Part shown: piece after piece, positions 63,576 through 64,000 of the stretch
Layout: each line of letters begins with the position of its first letter
Position numbering within the stretch: position 1 is the first letter of the stretch
DNA from: DASWJZ01 sp963846475
GTDB taxonomy: Bacteria > Pseudomonadota > Alphaproteobacteria > Rhizobiales > Afifellaceae
Direction: 5' to 3'
DNA: 64,000 bases
Assembly: GCA_963846475.1 (NCBI GenBank)
Contig: CAWJVZ010000004.1
Location: 3,348,001 to 3,412,000 of the forward strand
Made by a program: the position numbers and the translations under genes
The notes under the pieces: model-generated
The model's database searches: none
What the model saw: only the letters and a program-made list of their open reading frames with translations
Told to the model about the DNA's origin: nothing

Positions 63576-64000
63576 ATGAGTGTAACGCAGCTGGATGTGG
63601 AGGCCGTCGGCAAGGGGCCGCCCCTCCTCCTGCTGCACTCGCTCCTTTCCGACCGGACTTCCTTCGCGCGACTCGCGGCGCTCCTCGCCGACCAGCGGCG
63701 CTCGATCCTGGTCAATCTGCCGGGCTTCGGCGCTTCACCGCGAACCGAGCCGAGCATCGCGGCCTACGCTGAGCGGATCCTGGAGCTCTGCGATGAACTG
63801 GCGCTGCCGCCCGAGACGGACGTCCTCGGCAACGGTTTTGGCGCGTTCATCGCGCTGGCCGCCACGAGCCGCCGCAGCGAAAGTTTTGGCCGCCTCGTGC
63901 TGGCCGGCAGCGGCGTCGCCTTCCCGGAAGCGGGCCGCGCCGCGTTCAGGGGCATGGCGGAGAAGGTGGAGCGGGACGGGATCGAATTGCTTATCGACGC
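63576..64000 (+). CDS. Alpha/beta hydrolase fold protein, runs past window end
   Basis: The first 141 residues of an alpha/beta hydrolase are visible. The oxyanion region LLLLHSLLSDRTSFARLAAL and the strand SILVNLPGFGASP are typical. At the nucleophile elbow the sequence is DVLGNGFGAFIALAA, so the usual G-x-S-x-G serine is replaced by Gly (G-N-G-F-G). The protein may therefore be non-catalytic, or its mechanism unusual. A similar domain is fused to E2 in acetoin dehydrogenase systems, and the 2-oxoacid dehydrogenase genes lie just upstream. ATG 63576 follows AAGGAAAG. Confidence 0.75.
   Translation, partial: MSVTQLDVEAVGKGPPLLLLHSLLSDRTSFARLAALLADQRRSILVNLPGFGASPRTEPSIAAYAERILELCDELALPPETDVLGNGFGAFIALAATSRRSESFGRLVLAGSGVAFPEAGRAAFRGMAEKVERDGIELLID

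Noticed and set aside
1..64000. CRISPR arrays, tRNA and rRNA genes, insertion sequences
   Set aside because: I saw no regularly spaced direct repeats, no tRNA cloverleaf, no rRNA-like segment and no transposase. The palindromic repeats are dispersed and not flanked by transposase genes.

Overview
The window is high-GC DNA with densely packed, largely catabolic operons. The protein families (ThiY-like and Dpp-type ABC systems, MttB-like methyltransferase, creatininase, DUF1003, a rhizavidin-like avidin) and two families of GC-rich palindromic intergenic repeats point to an alphaproteobacterium, most likely Hyphomicrobiales. This is inferred from gene content; no rRNA or tRNA gene is present to confirm it. 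Many genes carry single-base frameshifts, nearly all consistent with one extra base and concentrated at 14.6-19.1 kb and 23.7-35.2 kb. The amino-acid signal resumes intact after each, so a consensus sequence error is more likely than decay. I report such genes over their full corrected extent.

Layout. 0-2.9 kb: end of metC, a PAP2 phosphatase, then creatininase and RidA on the minus strand. 2.9-6.8 kb: an orphan glycine-betaine-type binding protein, a triple-PAS class III nucleotide cyclase and a secreted unknown protein, apparently one operon. 6.9-9.8 kb: small ORFs behind a hairpin that can cover a ribosome binding site, a TetR/DMT-exporter pair with a palindromic operator, and a DUF1003 protein. 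9.8-13.1 kb: a sugar-acid type operon (zinc alcohol dehydrogenase, enolase-superfamily dehydratase, hydroxyisobutyrate-dehydrogenase-like protein). 13.3-20.8 kb: a GAF histidine kinase, then a ThiY-like ABC transporter with a cytosine-deaminase-like amidohydrolase, FAD oxidase and quinone reductase.

21-35.9 kb: an L,D-transpeptidase, an iron alcohol dehydrogenase, a stand-alone phage tail-fibre-type domain, a Dpp-type transporter with both ATPase domains in one protein, and divergently from it an MttB-family methyltransferase and a dimethylglycine/sarcosine-dehydrogenase-like flavoprotein. This looks like uptake and demethylation of a methylated amine. Two secreted proteins, a rhizavidin-like biotin-binding protein and a ribonuclease T2, lie on the opposite strand. 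36-42 kb: several oxidoreductases and a rhomboid protease. 42.1-45.5 kb: a visibly less GC-rich island with a membrane-anchored unknown protein, a trypsin-like protease, a membrane protein of unknown family and a two-helix membrane protein.

45.5-57.3 kb: a second Dpp-type system whose DppD-like ATPase contains a DnaJ-type CxxCxGxG cysteine cluster, two M24/creatinase-like proteins, an alpha/beta hydrolase and a LacI regulator. Two near-identical 14-bp palindromes lie upstream of the binding-protein gene and of the second M24 gene, suggesting a LacI regulon. 57.4-64 kb: a 2-oxoacid dehydrogenase operon (E1 alpha, E1 beta, an aldehyde dehydrogenase, E2), a hydroxyisobutyrate-dehydrogenase-like protein and the start of an alpha/beta hydrolase. 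GC-rich repeat sequence is carried in frame in the E1 alpha N-terminus and in two linkers of E2. The strongest points for follow-up are the avidin, the zinc-cluster ATPase, the in-frame repeats, the LacI operators and the protease island.
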